Assembly (NCBI GenBank): GCA_001600455.1
Contig: BCKC01000005.1
Location: 2,790,001-2,854,000 of the forward strand
Reading direction: 5' to 3'
DNA from: Endocalyx cinctus
Lineage: Eukaryota > Ascomycota > Sordariomycetes > Amphisphaeriales > Apiosporaceae
DNA length: 64,000 nucleotides
The position numbers were made by a program, and so were the translations under genes. Positions 13,101 to 25,485 of the stretch are shown one piece after another. The notes below the pieces were generated by a model. The model was not told where the DNA came from, made no database searches, and saw only the letters and a list, made by a program, of their open reading frames with translations. How positions within the stretch are numbered: position 1 is the stretch's first letter; the number at the start of each line of letters is the position of its first letter.

Positions 13101-16100
13101 GTTTACGCATTTTCTTTTTTCTTTTTTTAATTATCTATCATGGATAACAACACGACGTTATCGAATCCAAAAACTACATGCAGCCATAGCGGAAGGCGTT
13201 AGGTTTTACTGCCTTGAAGTCATTTGGTCTATCTGTACTGTCTAATCTTATATATGGGGGTGGATTATCACGGGTGATTAAGAGTGGCCGTTGCCTTGCT
13301 CTTTGCAAGATTTACGAGATGTAGAGCTTGTCAAGACTGATCAAACTCTGTACTGGCGCAATGAAAACTCTACATATTGCTCTTCGGGATTGAATCGCAC
13401 TTGGGTTGAGATGATATAGGCAGGGTCTCGGCAAAGGATATTGGTATGAACCGAATTTTGGGCTCCAAAACACGGGTAACTGTCATGCTTTGCTGAGGAC
13501 GGCGACGCAGTTTGCTGCTAATGATTTTCTCCCCTGAGTGATTCAGAAAAAAATTCTTGTTCTTGTCTTTTTTATTGTTTTAAACTGTTCTTTTGTCAAT
13601 TTTTTCACCGGCCTTTGGCACAATTTACATAGGCGACGGAGGGCGCGCCAGCAACGTTCGGGGTCATTAGGTCTGCAAGCAGACAGAATACCGGCCCAAT
13701 TAGATCTGCATAGATGAGGACGAATAAGCTTGGTGGATGACAGGAAGTAGGGACGGAGAGTTTAGCGGTGGCAGGGACAGCGACGGAGATAGATGCGACT
13801 TAGCTTTGAAACAAGCTGGAAATACGACGAGGGTAGGAAAATTATAGTTCACCTTGGTAGCACAAGCTGAAAAAAACAGCATGAAAAAAAAATCGAACTA
13901 AAATCTTCTCTCCGAAGACGTTTTCATCTTGCTACTGGTTCCCGAATAGTGCTTGAAATATCTAGCATGAAGAAAAGAGAGAGGAAAAGAAGGGGGGGTA
14001 GAGGGTCGAAGGGATGGAGTGGAAAGGGAAGAAATCGCGAAGCAGGGAGGTATCATCGCTTTAAACGGAAAAGAAGAAAATAATGTAATACGTAAAGGCT
14101 GGGCTGGTTTAGATGCTTAACCTAAAGCTGTTCGAGTCGCCAGGTAGTCGGCACAAATCACAGAATCAAAGAAAATCCCCCCCTCCAAAACAGCGTGCAG
14201 CTTTTTTCTTTTTTTTTTCTCAAGAGCGAGAATTTGTTATTCTTAATATAGGTAGGTACATTATACAAAATTAATTATTAGCCTACGTAGCAACGCGACA
14301 AGAGTTCCAAAATAATGACGGTAGTGCATTCATTCTATGAACTGGCGAAGGGCAATACCCCTTGTTGTTCCTCCCCCCGCCCCCCTCCCCTTTTCGTAGT
14401 CGAGAAGGACGATGAGGAACGAACGTGACGTACCTACTCTATATCCCGCAGATGCACCCTAAAGGAGGTGAACCACAGATCTGGGTCCCCGATTCCCAAA
14501 GCAGCGGTAAGATACAAATTTGGCTATATGTCGATCACACGCAGGCAGATAAACTGCTTGTCAAGCTTAAGGTCTAGGTTCGGTTCCTGTCGGCCAAGAT
14601 CCCATAATATGTAACGTGAATACCGTAGGCTGCCTCGTGGCGGCGCAAAAATATTCATGACTAGAGGAGGAGGGAGGGGTGGAAATATGAATAAAGGGTC
14701 TCACTCACTCATCGCCCCCTCCTCGGTTGAGTGTTGGTTGGCGGATAGATGGATACCTGAAACGAAACGAAGCGGAAGAAAAAAAAAAACGTGGGGTCTG
14801 TTGGTGAGTAGGTAGGTGCGCCTCGTTGGTCTCACATGCTTCACTACGTCTTATTTACTTTCGTTGGTTTTCTGCCTTCTTGGTGGTTGGTAGGTTGGTT
14901 GGTAGGCGAATACGCGACATTCTTACTGCTTGTTAGTAGCATCGCGTCCTGCCTATCGTGATGGCTCGTATGTGCACCAACTTGATGAAACTATTTTTCT
15001 TGCGAAAGGTTACATATTTCAGAGGAGTGAAACAAAATTCAAATACGTGATTATAAATAACTCTACAATCTCTCTCCAACTCGTGTTGCAATCTCTCGGA
15101 ATGCAGGAAATAAAAATTTTCTCAAAAAGATCGCGGACGCGTCTTCATCGTAGGTCCCATCGGAGCCGTTACATTTCCCAATACACCCGATGTCTCGTAG
15201 TATATGCAGAGGCTAAGCCGATGGTACTAACCGTCATCACGTCGCTGTTGGACGCAGGTGCTTTCCTGACGGCATGATAAGCTTATCTGCATATTCGTTC
15301 ACATATCCTTTTCCCACCAGCCTGTTGACTACTACTAGAGGCCCAGCCTACGCTGCCAGATGTTCGGATTTGGCTATCAAGCGGTACCACGGCGCGGCAC
15401 ATTCGCATCACTTTGAAAGAACCCTGGGCCGGTAAAGGCGTATGACGAACTTCTGGTCTAGAGAAAAGACGTGAAGTTATGTGTGAGGGTGAACTTGAAA
15501 GTTTATGGATTGAACTGTTATGTTGATCTGTGAAGGAGGCCAGCAAAGAAAGCATCAAACTGTATCCTTCCAAGCAAGCCTGCTAAAGGGGGTCAAGAAT
15601 GAGCAGCAATCCTAATTTTACGTGTACTCAATCTAGCATGTGTAGATAATTAGCTAGCTAGCCAAAAGGATATGTTCTCATCATCCTCGATGAGGCAAGA
15701 AAAGGGGCGGAGAATCGACTCCCTGCTTCCACTATTTTTCCAATTTGCCGTTCATTTCGCGACCTCGTGCTACATATAGGTTACACTATTCGCTTCGATA
15801 CCTGATATTCGGTTTAGTCCCAGCACGCCTACGCATCCAGGGCTATTCTAAGATCCATCTTTCTTATTGTGTCTCGACTCGTTCTTATCGGTAAGGCTCT
15901 ATGTAGTGACAGCTTCATGTATTTTTCTTTTTTAGACATGTCACGCACTTGCCTCGATAGCTTTTATCTATGTAAGCATAGGATGTAAATCTTACCGAGA
16001 ATAGATAATACTATCTCGCCTGCGAAGCTTAAGTCCTATTCACTTGTTTAGGCCACTATTTTTAACTGTACGATGGAAGGTAGTTATCGGACATCTAGGA

Positions 16101-16422
16101 GCCAACCTATAATGAACTCGTTAGTTTTCCATGATCCTCGGGCCATAGTATAAAAACCCAGAAATTTTAATAATAAGAGATCATGCAATTAATTTCTACG
16201 GTAAGGATAAATATATCGGGTAATAAACTGCTTGAGTCATCGAAGTATGGGGGTGACGCTTAGATTCTAACAAGGAGTGATGACAATCATCTACACACGA
16301 TCATGGACTTCTTTCTGCCACCTCCTCAAGCAATGTTTCCAGTGGTAATATCCTGTACCTGGCCTTGAAATCGTATTCCTGATATGTGTGTATGTGTTAC
16401 ATGTGACATTTAACGCGCATCG
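13101..16422. other. 3.3-kb intergenic region
   Basis: Tail-to-tail spacer between the phosphatase and SET-domain genes. It contains C/T-rich and A-rich runs (for example 14197-14220 and 14365-14395), GGTTGGT-type repeats near 14880-14905 and TAGC repeats at about 15648-15662. A weak tRNA-like fold at 14520-14598 was considered and rejected. The ORFs at 14930-15277 and 15283-15573 have no recognisable content. Confidence 0.55.
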
Positions 16423-17955
16423 TCACCATATCTGCTTCGAAACCCGGGCAAAATGAAGCTCGGCCTCGGTTAAGGGGGCGCATCCGCCGCATCGACAGTC
16501 GAATCCCCATATTGCCTTGAGGTGAATGATCGAGTCTCCGTACGAAATCGTCAGCTCGGTTCCAGCGAGGACCTCTTTCGTGGTACGGAATGTCATCATT
16601 CTAGATTCGTGGATCCATTGCGGCTGGACAGTATTTACGCCCCGACACGCATGGTTGAATCGAGAGGCTACTGCTAACAATACGAGATCATTCCGAACAG
16701 CGAAGCTGATCGACCCAATAGAGTTAGTAATTAATAATTTATGAAGTTAATAGCAGGTTATTTAAGGTGAGCTAATTCGGCAGAGTGCGAAATTACGGTT
16801 ATCGTAAATAAAATTCAACATCGAAAGAGTGGTCACTTACCAGTTAGTCCGTAGTATCGCCACACGTCTGTCTTCGATCATGGTCCGAAAATGAGCGTGA
16901 AGCCTTCCGAGTGCCTTATTCTGCTCCGATGTCAAGCTTTCCGACTTGATGAACATTTCGTCCATGTTTCCGCACAAGAGGGGGCACTCCAAAAGGACGA
17001 TTTCCGAAGGTTTAAGGTCCTTGACAGCAAAGATCCCGAGTCCCCCCAGAGGGGACTTCTTGATCTCAATTATACCGTTATTGAATGTTTCTAGGCAAAA
17101 TTTCGCTCGCATTAGTAAGAGTGTTGAAGTTTCTGTACTGTAGGAAATAAAAGTAGTAAGAGAGGGAAGAAAAGTCAGGGGTAATTATACCGATTTCATC
17201 TGCTTTAGCGGGATAATTGCCGTCGGCATTAATAGCTTCGAGGCCGCAAATTTTGACCAGCTTGAGCAGCTTCTTGTCATCGTAAATATCTTGAAATGAT
17301 TCGCTTTCCTCACTTCCATGATGCAGATTATTTCTCAATAAATATTAGAGTCTTTCATATAAATACTATTGGTCTTTTCGTATCGCTAACTTACGCGCAT
17401 GTCTCATTGTCAGAAAGAGAGCTCTCTGCCAGAAGTTTAATGACTAATTCGTCGTCAGGGCCTACAACATCGTCTTCTTCCCCTAGTAAAAGAGTTAACA
17501 GGCGTATATCCATTTGTTTGAATGAGTCTCGCACAAACTTACTTGGGGTATGAAGTATGGGTGTTTCTTCCTTGGGATGTACGGTTGTTTTCTCTTCTAG
17601 ACAGCAAAAGTTCAGTGGATAAACTGGCGAAAGGTTTGGGTACGAAAAAAAATCCAATTACCGTGTAGAGTGCCCGTGGATAAGAATGAGTCATTGTTGC
17701 CTTCTAATAAGCTACTGTCATTTGAGTTGGTTATGCTCTCGTCGTCGCTATCGTTTCGGTCTATTATCGGGAAAGTAATGATTGTCTATCAAGGTTATTT
17801 TAGTATACAGGGTAAACTTGAGAGAGTTATAGTAAAAGAAGGAATACATCAGGCTCAATCGCGGATTTCAGATTAGTATCTGGTTCCTCAATCAGTAGTA
17901 CATCGCAAGAGTTGGGAGGAGAAGTTGGTTCGCTGCTAGTATTTTCCTCGGCCAT
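16423..17955 (-). CDS. SET-domain protein (putative lysine methyltransferase)
   Basis: Seven predicted exons: 17955..17848, 17785..17662, 17596..17543, 17482..17395, 17333..17191, 17132..16841 and 16705..16423, giving 363 aa. Frame is kept through every junction. The N-terminal 140 residues are acidic and low-complexity. The SET domain begins IKKSPLGGLGIFAVKDL, continues to RFNHACRGVNTVQPQW (the N-H-x-C core, usually NHSC), then AGTELTISYGD (the E-L-x-x-S-Y-G motif). It ends with a post-SET cluster GFDCRCGGC. These proteins bind S-adenosylmethionine and methylate lysines on histones or other proteins. The substrate is unknown for this fungal class. Short spacing of the N-flanking and SET-C parts fits the small fungal SET proteins. 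Introns 2, 3 and 5 have alternative in-frame or tandem acceptor possibilities, so exact exon ends are tentative. Confidence 0.78.
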
Positions 17956-20415
17956 CCTGGAATCTATAGTGGTATTAGCAAGAGATCGCTAGTATATAGA
18001 CTGAAGGTCAATAATAATGAATAAATAAGGATGCTGTCTTGATTGTAGTCTCTGAGTCTTTAGTTCGTAGACGCGATGACCTATTTCAGTATGAAATATG
18101 TTATGCTAAGCTTAGGATCATAATAGACTCATATACGAGAAACATATATTGATAGTCCTTTGTGAGGTGTGCTGCTATCGACGTGAGCCAGGTTTTATGC
18201 GAAATAGGTGTGTCAAGTAATGTAATGGTCGTAATATTTAGGAATAGCAGTAGTGGTTTGACCAAACAGTCTGATATTACAGTATTGGGAAAACTTGGAA
18301 TTCACAAAGAATGATGAGAAGAGATTTTTCAAGTAATGGAGAATTTATTAAACCGTGTAATCCCTGACATAATATCGCAAGCTGTAGGAATGGCGAGACT
18401 TGGTTGGCATGATCCGTGTAGGTTGGGTAGGAAGCGATGGTATTGAGTGCGAGGGACTATTACAATGAGGAATGTAAGAATAATTAAACCCAGGAAGGTT
18501 GAAAAGAAAATTAAGAATATTATATACTAGTACATGGATGGAGAAGTTGATTGATCGGGTTGAGTGTGCATGATTTGGGAGGGCAATTGGTACAAGGTGA
18601 GTGAACTCGTCCACATGACCAAGAGATGAGATGATATTATACAATGTTTGAGTGGGAACAAGGTCACTTACTTGATACACGTACACGGCATAAGTAGATA
18701 AAGTGAGAGATTAATAATAAAGTAGATAGTACGTGTAGCTACGCCTTAGGGCAGTAACGAGAAAGGCGCGTACGAAGGAAGTCGATGAAATGAGAATTAG
18801 ATACGCTGCCCTAGAAAGTAGATGATGAGTTCTATGATCAGATGAGTTTTAACTTTATGAAGGATAAACTTGTCATTATGGCAACTACATACTACGATTA
18901 ACTTATGGAGTATGTAACTGCCTGTTCTAGTACGGTTAGGAAACACTGTAGATTATTGATATTACATATAATTAGAGTATGCGGATGCCAGGTCAACGTC
19001 AAATCGCACTATTCATCTGATCTTTCGTGGAAACCTGTCTACGTAGCTCCCAGAAATTTGAGGATACCATCGTTAGGGGATGCATAGACGTACTAGGTTA
19101 CCCCGAATCGTTGTAATTTATAAAAAGGGAAATCACGAGGTTGAAAATACTCAAACCTAGCTAAAAGTGTCTATACACCTACCATAGATAGAGCTCGGAT
19201 TATATCAGCGGTGAGACTCAAGTGTAGAGGCTTAGTCTCCATTCATATATGAATATCCCCGAGGTGGGCTCCAACACGTCATAACGTCTAGCAATATCTT
19301 AACGATTACTCGCCAATACCCATCATGTTCATGAACATCACCGCAGTGGCTTTAAGGCCTGGCAATCCAACAAGTAGGAAGATTAGAGTGAGTCACCTTG
19401 CACATGCGTTACGAAGCCTATAATGGATCAATCCCTAGAAGTTATACTTCGATTATGAGGAGAAAGAACAAGGCGCGCTTTTCCGAAATTACTAAGAATT
19501 CCTATTGGTCGGGAGGCGCGAAATCCGTTGTAGTCAGCCTACGAAGTAGGATGCGAATGCGACGGAATAGGGTGTGTTCAGCTAATCGGTAAGGCTTGAT
19601 GGCGGGTAAGGGTGGCGCTTCCCAGGTAACATTGCTCCAGTGTAACCGTTACGGGGCATGGGTATGTGAATGGAGTACCCGACGGAGGAAGATGGTCACA
19701 CAAGGTTCGGCTGAGGCGAGCTCAATTCCTTGTAACGTCCTTTTATCCTATTTTGAGAATGGATTTGGCCCGACAGTACCTCAATATGCAGGTCATAAAT
19801 CTGGCCTTCCTTCAAGTGGCGTTAAGAACGTAACTTGATAGCGTAACGTCGTGCACACCGATGGCTACCACAATGAAGTGGTAACGCAATCGTTTTGACG
19901 TAACGAAGTAATATCCGGTGGATAGACCTAAGGAGTAATGTTTATTTTGCAGGAATTAACTATCTGCAAGAGTATATGTTGAGCTCCAATTAAATGGCGC
20001 TGCTTTTCTCACACGGCTACGGCTCTGAATTGACATAGATGTAAGTATACGCCTTATAAGTACCGGCATGATATTTTGTAGCTAGTGATAAGGACGAGAA
20101 GGTCATTTATGCTGGTAAAGAATGAGACGCAGTGGGAAAGTGTGTATATACTATTATATTTAATTGTCTAGCTTATCATTTACCCCCGATAATCATATCG
20201 GCCTGAATTAGAAGATAAAATTAACAATTCGGCATCAGTGTGAGTGCTAACTTCATCGTGTTGGTACCTCTATCTCTCGAATGCCGGGCTTGGTTTTATT
20301 ATCAGGACATTAACCTATTAAAAAAACTAGGACTATCAACTACCTAAGAATACCCCTCTCATATTTCTTAGAGACATCTCTACTCTATTTACATTACACT
20401 CCCTCGGCTGATGAT
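17956..20415. other. 2.5-kb intergenic region
   Basis: AT-rich. It carries the SET-gene promoter on the left and the 3' side of the LysM/WSC gene on the right. ORFs at 18348-18686 and 19398-19838 lack codon bias or known motifs. I see no other structure. Confidence 0.55.
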
Positions 20416-21183
20416 TTAAAAAAGTGCGAGTCTTCTCATAGACCCGGACTCCTGCGTCTCGCTGACTAAAGCACCAGAACTGGTACTGGTCCCAGTAATA
20501 GTACCGGAAGAAGTAGTAGTAGTCTCAGAAGGGGTACTATTCTCCTGAGCTTCGAATACGTTGAGGAGGCCCTCGCCACCACAGAAAGTCTCGGCATCGC
20601 CGGCGCAGGGGGTATTGCAGTCGGTCTGGTTGCGGGCCCACTCCCCGGCAACGAAACTACCGCACCAGCATTGGTTCCCTTCCTGGACTCCCGCGTACCG
20701 GTACGCCGCGCGGTAGCAGGTGTCCTGGCATTCGGGGACGGTCAAGGACGCGTCCCCGCCTTCGGAGGGGGTCATGTTCTCCTCCATGATAGGCAGGGAC
20801 GGAGTTTCGACGTAGCAGCCGATAGCGGCCCAGGCGGTAGGAGAAGGGCCCAGGGTGACGGAGGTTGAAGTGGGAGTGGTGACGGTGGAAGACGAGGACG
20901 AAGTGGTCGTTATCGTCTCGTTTATCTTGGTCTCCGTCACGGTGCAGTAGGATTGGTATTCCCACGGCTGGCAGTCGAGGCCGACGGAGGGGTTCCATTC
21001 GTGGAATGTTTCTGGAGTGATGTCAAAGTAGTCGCGTACGTACTCGCACGACTCGCCGTAGCCGTTGTCGTACCACTCGACGCAGTCCTCGACCGTGTCC
21101 GGGTCCCATTGGAGTAAGGGAGGGCTGCTGGAAGCGACCCTACGGGCCAGGGAAAGGAATGACAAGAATGAAATCGATTTCAT
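20416..21183 (-). CDS. Secreted LysM + WSC domain protein
   Basis: Single exon, 255 aa. An N-terminal signal peptide of about 18-20 residues (MKSISFLSFLSLARRVASS) is followed by a fungal-type LysM module (about 25-82). It has Cys at the start and end, the motif GESCEYVRDYFDITPETF and EWNPSVGLDCQPW. A Ser/Thr-rich linker leads to a WSC domain (about 116-212): IGCYVE, a QDTCYRAAYRYAGVQEGNQC core, WCGSF and ETFCGGEGLLNVF. LysM binds chitin oligomers and WSC binds cell-wall or other polysaccharides, so this should act in the wall or outside the cell. The tail is Ser/Thr-rich and ends MRRLALF, without a clear GPI signal. It lies 4.3 kb from the LysM-containing chitinase, a pairing noted before for killer-toxin-like chitinases. 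Confidence 0.87.
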   Translation of the reverse strand: MKSISFLSFLSLARRVASSSPPLLQWDPDTVEDCVEWYDNGYGESCEYVRDYFDITPETFHEWNPSVGLDCQPWEYQSYCTVTETKINETITTTSSSSSTVTTPTSTSVTLGPSPTAWAAIGCYVETPSLPIMEENMTPSEGGDASLTVPECQDTCYRAAYRYAGVQEGNQCWCGSFVAGEWARNQTDCNTPCAGDAETFCGGEGLLNVFEAQENSTPSETTTTSSGTITGTSTSSGALVSETQESGSMRRLALF

Positions 21184-22263
21184 GACGACTGAAGTAAGAA
21201 AGAATGGGGGGTGGTGAGAAGAGAAGCGATGAAGAAGGAGTGAACTTGTAGTTTTGAGCTTGGAATGTGGGAATATACCATTTTTTCAAGCCGTTATTAT
21301 GGAAAGAAAAAGGACAGTCGATTTCATGAAAATTCCCCTATCTATGGTCAAGTTGAATCCAAATGAGTCTTTTCCCTTCTTTTGCTGAAACCCCTGAAGA
21401 ATTCGGATGACCCAGATATCATGATTTTGGGTACTTCTGAGTACTTCGTCGGTAGCTGGGATCTTGTGATGCTGAAATTGTATAATTAATAACTACCTAT
21501 ATCGAACTTTGGTGTTAACCTGGTCCAATATGCCATCAATTAGCTCCGGAGCCAAGTCGGGCCAAGTCTTAAGGGCTTACAACGAGATTTTCATGACCCT
21601 CCGCCTTACCAGAGGATAGGAACCCCATGCTTGTGTAACGAAATAAGAGATGTAAATAGATTTTTAGGCGGATAGTTAGCTCTCTGAGTTGCCAAGTTAA
21701 TTACACCTACAATGCATACGGAAATATCTAACCTAATACACGATCTCAGTGGGTCAATGAGCTTACATTTTCTTCAGCTTTGGCACGATGGTGGTATCGT
21801 CGTCGACTGGATTGCCTAAGTAGGTAGGTAGATAAGTAGAGTGAACCAACCAACTAGCCAAGTAGCTAGCCCTGTAGCTTATACCCTAGGTACTTAAGTA
21901 CAGTAGTATTATAGGATATATCAGCCCTGTAAAAACGGCATTGCGCTGTAAGGCACAGGGGTATCCATACGCTAGTGTACTTATGCAATATTAAGCTTAA
22001 TTAAATGGTCTCGACTATGCTGTGCCTCAATTATAGCGGCTAACTGCTGGTATAGTAAGTATACGATGTTATTCCAACCATCTCAACACATGAGGATCGT
22101 TACACTTTTTTAATTCTAAGGACCATCAGATAAAAGTCCAGGAACCTCTTGGCGTTTTCTAATAATAAAATTTGAGAGACAATTTTCTTCATACTACCAC
22201 CACATCATTAATGAAGGAAATCACAAACCCTGGCTCTGTTTGACTCTTTCGGCTTACATCAAC
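21184..22263. other. Divergent promoter region with TAGGTA repeats
   Basis: 1.1 kb between the start codons of the LysM/WSC gene (left) and the 2EXR gene (right), so it should hold both promoters. It contains a TAGGTAGGTAGATAAGTAG stretch at about 21820-21840 and several CTAGCC/CTAGGT motifs at 21845-21895. No gene is seen. Confidence 0.6.
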
Positions 22264-22887
22264 ATGTCCACTTTCCACCCCTTTCCTCGCCTACCTGCCG
22301 AGATCCGTCTTCGTATATGGCATATGACGGTTGAACCTCGCGTCGTCAAGGTGCGCGTGATTTCTAAAGAAAAACTGCCCGCCAATCATGATGCACCGGA
22401 CGACGGTGGATACCGCCCTAAGGAGACGTTCCAGCGCCTGATATCGCCCACGCCGGTGCCGACGACACTGCAAACTTGTCGAGAAGCTCGAAACGAGGGG
22501 CTTTACCAAGCCTCGTTCCGCGGCATTGATGATATCCAGGATCGATACGTTTGGGTGAACTTCGATATCGATCTGATTGATATCGGCACGTGCCCCTTCT
22601 CTCAGTTCTACCCGGTTGCCCCCATGATCCAAAGGCTCCGCATCGATCGCGACAATTCTGACGAGTTTTTCTACTATTCCGAGGTTCATGAACTTCGTCC
22701 GTACGTAAACGCTAGAGAAATCCATGTCGTCTGTAGACCAAGCATGGAGTCCTTTCATAAGGCAGCCGAAGAGCATTATTGGCCTTGCTCTGCTGAGAAT
22801 TTGATTTATATTGATGGAAGTGATGGTACTATGATGAATAGCATCGACTTTGATAAATTGTACGACGAAATGCTGTCAAAATCTTAA
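22264..22887 (+). CDS. 2EXR-domain protein
   Basis: Single exon, 207 aa from ATG 22264. An upstream TTG at 22240 is in frame but is not a normal start. The N-terminus reads FHPFPRLPAEIRLRIWHMTVEPRVV split over residues 4-28, the signature of the fungal 2EXR family. These intracellular proteins of unknown biochemical role are highly expanded in Pezizomycotina, and the first motif resembles an F-box. Further family features are LQTCREARNEGL (about residue 79) and VWVNFDIDLIDIG. The rest is typical length. It sits on the plus strand between the two chitin-binding secreted genes, but no functional tie is shown. Confidence 0.82.
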   Translation: MSTFHPFPRLPAEIRLRIWHMTVEPRVVKVRVISKEKLPANHDAPDDGGYRPKETFQRLISPTPVPTTLQTCREARNEGLYQASFRGIDDIQDRYVWVNFDIDLIDIGTCPFSQFYPVAPMIQRLRIDRDNSDEFFYYSEVHELRPYVNAREIHVVCRPSMESFHKAAEEHYWPCSAENLIYIDGSDGTMMNSIDFDKLYDEMLSKS

Positions 22888-23304
22888 TGAGAGGCGGATC
22901 GTCAGAAGGCATGTCAACCAACGACGGCCACGGAATCTAGTTAAGAAAATGATAAGTATTTTGACGGGATTAAATTCAAACATCATATTTCAATATATCT
23001 TCCCTTCTATTTCTAAATACGTGACATGCATTTTGAACGAAACTGTTAATAATAACCACTATTGAATTACTTCTAGGCTATGACTACAAAACCTAAATAG
23101 GGGATAACTTCGTCAGTAGCAAAGGTAATAATAGACAGAGCCAAGATAAAGTATAGTAAATCCATCTAATTAATTTCTGTGACTGATAATTAAGAGAATT
23201 GGGAATTGAAGTTTTAAGTACAAAAAAAATTTACTCTGAAAGTTCCAAACTTAGGTTGCTTTGCAAGTAATTTACTCGCATAACCTTCTCTTTTCCTTCA
23301 TTAC
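22888..23304. other. Tail-to-tail spacer
   Basis: 417 bp between two convergent stop codons. AT-rich, presumably both 3' untranslated regions. Nothing else is seen. Confidence 0.6.
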
Positions 23305-24423
23305 TCAGTGTTTTCGACACCTGTTAGTCTGGTCCAGTGTACGCTTATACGATCTGAGCACCTGGTGGTGGTCCCTGGCCGACTTATGGTCCTTGTCCGT
23401 TTGAGTTCCATGATACCAATCATCGAGGAAAGCTCTAATCTTGGAATGGGCATCAGCTATACCATTCTTCCTAGCTTCGTCAGCCGTCTTCTGCCAATCC
23501 ACCGTCTCCCAAGCCTCGTTGGTAGCGGGATTCTTGCCCAAATCCTGAACATGGATCTCCATCGTGCTGCCCAGATCGGCGCGCGCCTTGGCGAGGAGGT
23601 AGGGGCCGTGGTCTCCGGCTCGCGCGGTGCTGATCAGGCTGGTGGTGCGGTCGAGATTGTCCCATAGATACTTGTTATCATCGTTCTTCTTCGCCTTCCA
23701 GGCGTCGTTGGTCTTTTTGGCCACCCGTTTGATATAGTCGTTGTACTCGTCCTTTCCGTCCTTCAACGCGGTGTAGGGCGGGTAGTTGGGCACGTGCGGG
23801 CTAGGTCCAGGCTTGCTCATGTACTTCTCGTAGCACCTGACCGCGGTCTTTTCGACGTCCATTTTCCCGTCGGTACCCAAGACGGTCCAGTCCTTGTTGT
23901 TGGGCGCCTTCCCTAGACTGACTGTTGCGCACACACGCGTTTTGTTAGTCTGCGTTCACTCTTCTATCTTTGAGGTTGTCAGGTTGATATATGAAATTAG
24001 TCCACAGGCAGGTAGGGAGATCTCCTTGTGCCAGAAAAACGGGTTGATATGCCGATCACAGCTATTTCCGACTTGAGCAATAAGAGAAACGAATCAAAAC
24101 TTACTGCAAGAATTATGTTAGCGTTAAATAAAATAAAGGGCAAGCCGCAAATAAGCTAGTGATTCTTATACATACCACACGAGTTCATTAAAGGTGCATC
24201 GGGCGCCGCCTTTTCCTCTGCAAGGGGTGTACCCTCCAGTGCATGTCTTTCCAGCCGAGTCCCAACGTCTACGTTTGAAACCGATCTCCTGTTCATCTTC
24301 GGGGTACAGGCCATCAATTTGATACGCCTGATAGAGCCATACACGCTCCAAACACCCTTGATACCCTCCAGCCCAGGCGGCTAGGGAGAAGTAAGACAGA
24401 GCGAAGAAGAAAGAGGTCTTCAT
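23305..24423 (-). CDS. Secreted protein of unknown function, divergent partner of the chitinase
   Basis: Best model is two exons, 24423..24176 and 23917..23305 (286 aa), joined by a 258-nt intron (GTATGT...GTCAG, phase 2). Exon 1 gives a clear signal peptide (MKTSFFFALSYFSLAAWAGG) and a Cys-containing region with WLYQAYQIDGLYPEDEQEIG and RCTFNELV. Exon 2 gives a charged, mostly helical region with ENTA-like VEKTAVRCYEKYM, DEYNDYIKRV, KYLWDNLDRT, ARAGDHGPYLL and WETVDWQKTADEA. The long intron contains another stretch of 38 open codons that could be an extra exon, but no splice pair kept frame convincingly. I do not recognise a named domain. The start lies 1.06 kb from the chitinase start in divergent orientation, so the two may share a promoter region. 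Confidence 0.62.
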
Positions 24424-25485
24424 GTTTACGGTGACCAAGGCGCACAACTGATATGGTGTGCAGCTACGGGTGAGGAAAAAAGAGTGCGAGTGAAGAAGAC
24501 GATGAAGGAGAAGAACCAGGAGCCGATAGAGGAATGAGTGAAAACGAAGAAGGAAAACTAGACAAGAATATTGCGACAGACAGAGAGCGAAGGGTAATAA
24601 GGTTGACCGGTGACTGCTGGATGCTAGATGCTGAGTCCCGGGTGGCCGATAACGCCCACGGCTCGAGTGTTGGCTCCATGATAATATTCCTATATCACTA
24701 TAGGGAAAATAAATCCCATGCTATAGAGACGCATAACCCGTTTAATCATCAATGAGATGATATAAGTCGAATGCTTACATCGATCGGGCTTATTGTGGGG
24801 TTGATCGAACGTTGCATATGCACTACATTTCCAAGCTTATTTTCACTTTACGGGTGCAGGGGCTTGAAAAAATGGTATACTAATACCGAATTGTATCTCA
24901 TTTTAATCAAAATATGCTTTTTGTCCCCACCGAGTTGGGTTGGGAGCCATTATCCTACAGCCTCAGACAGGGGCTAACGATAATGTAAGCAATCTACAGC
25001 AGTCTAGTGTCTTGGTAGAGCAGTTTCTGATACCACTTAAACCCAGCTGCAGACTCCTCCGAGGGTCCAGACAGCTCAGAAATCCATCATGAAATAAAGA
25101 ACAACTCCATAGTACTGATGTAACGTAAAAAAAGTATTTATAGAGTAGGTACATGAATATACAAAGGGGCTTGGCATATATTGCTGGGGAAAATAATAGA
25201 TAGAGATGACAGAAAACAGAATTGCTCTATTATTCGGAACCTTGCCGATATGAGCACTGAGTAAGGGTTGATTCAAGGCAGCTAACTTTCATCAACTCGG
25301 GTCGAAAATATGCCACCGCATCCGACGGCCTCTCCCCGAGTCGGAGCACATCTATCTGGTCTCCGAAAATCTTTATCTGGGCTGTTTCTTCCCTCACCTC
25401 CGTTACTTTCCCTCCCTTCTCTCACCGTGTCAAGACATACTCATCAATCCCCTGAGAGGGTTTCTGTCAACATTATCTCGCCATC
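24424..25485. other. Divergent promoter region of the secreted protein and chitinase
   Basis: 1,062 bp between two start codons. It is GA-rich near 24470-24600 on the plus strand, and C/T-rich just before the chitinase ATG (25375-25480), as expected for a leader. Small ORFs inside have no recognisable content. Confidence 0.6.

Noticed and set aside
14520..14598. tRNA-like fold: 5' TTGGC pairs with 3' GCCAA, GTC in an anticodon-like position, and a GGTTCGGTTCC B-box-like element.
   Set aside because: The anticodon stem has only two pairs, the T-loop lacks the conserved A58, and the D-arm is not canonical. Probably chance or a decayed copy.
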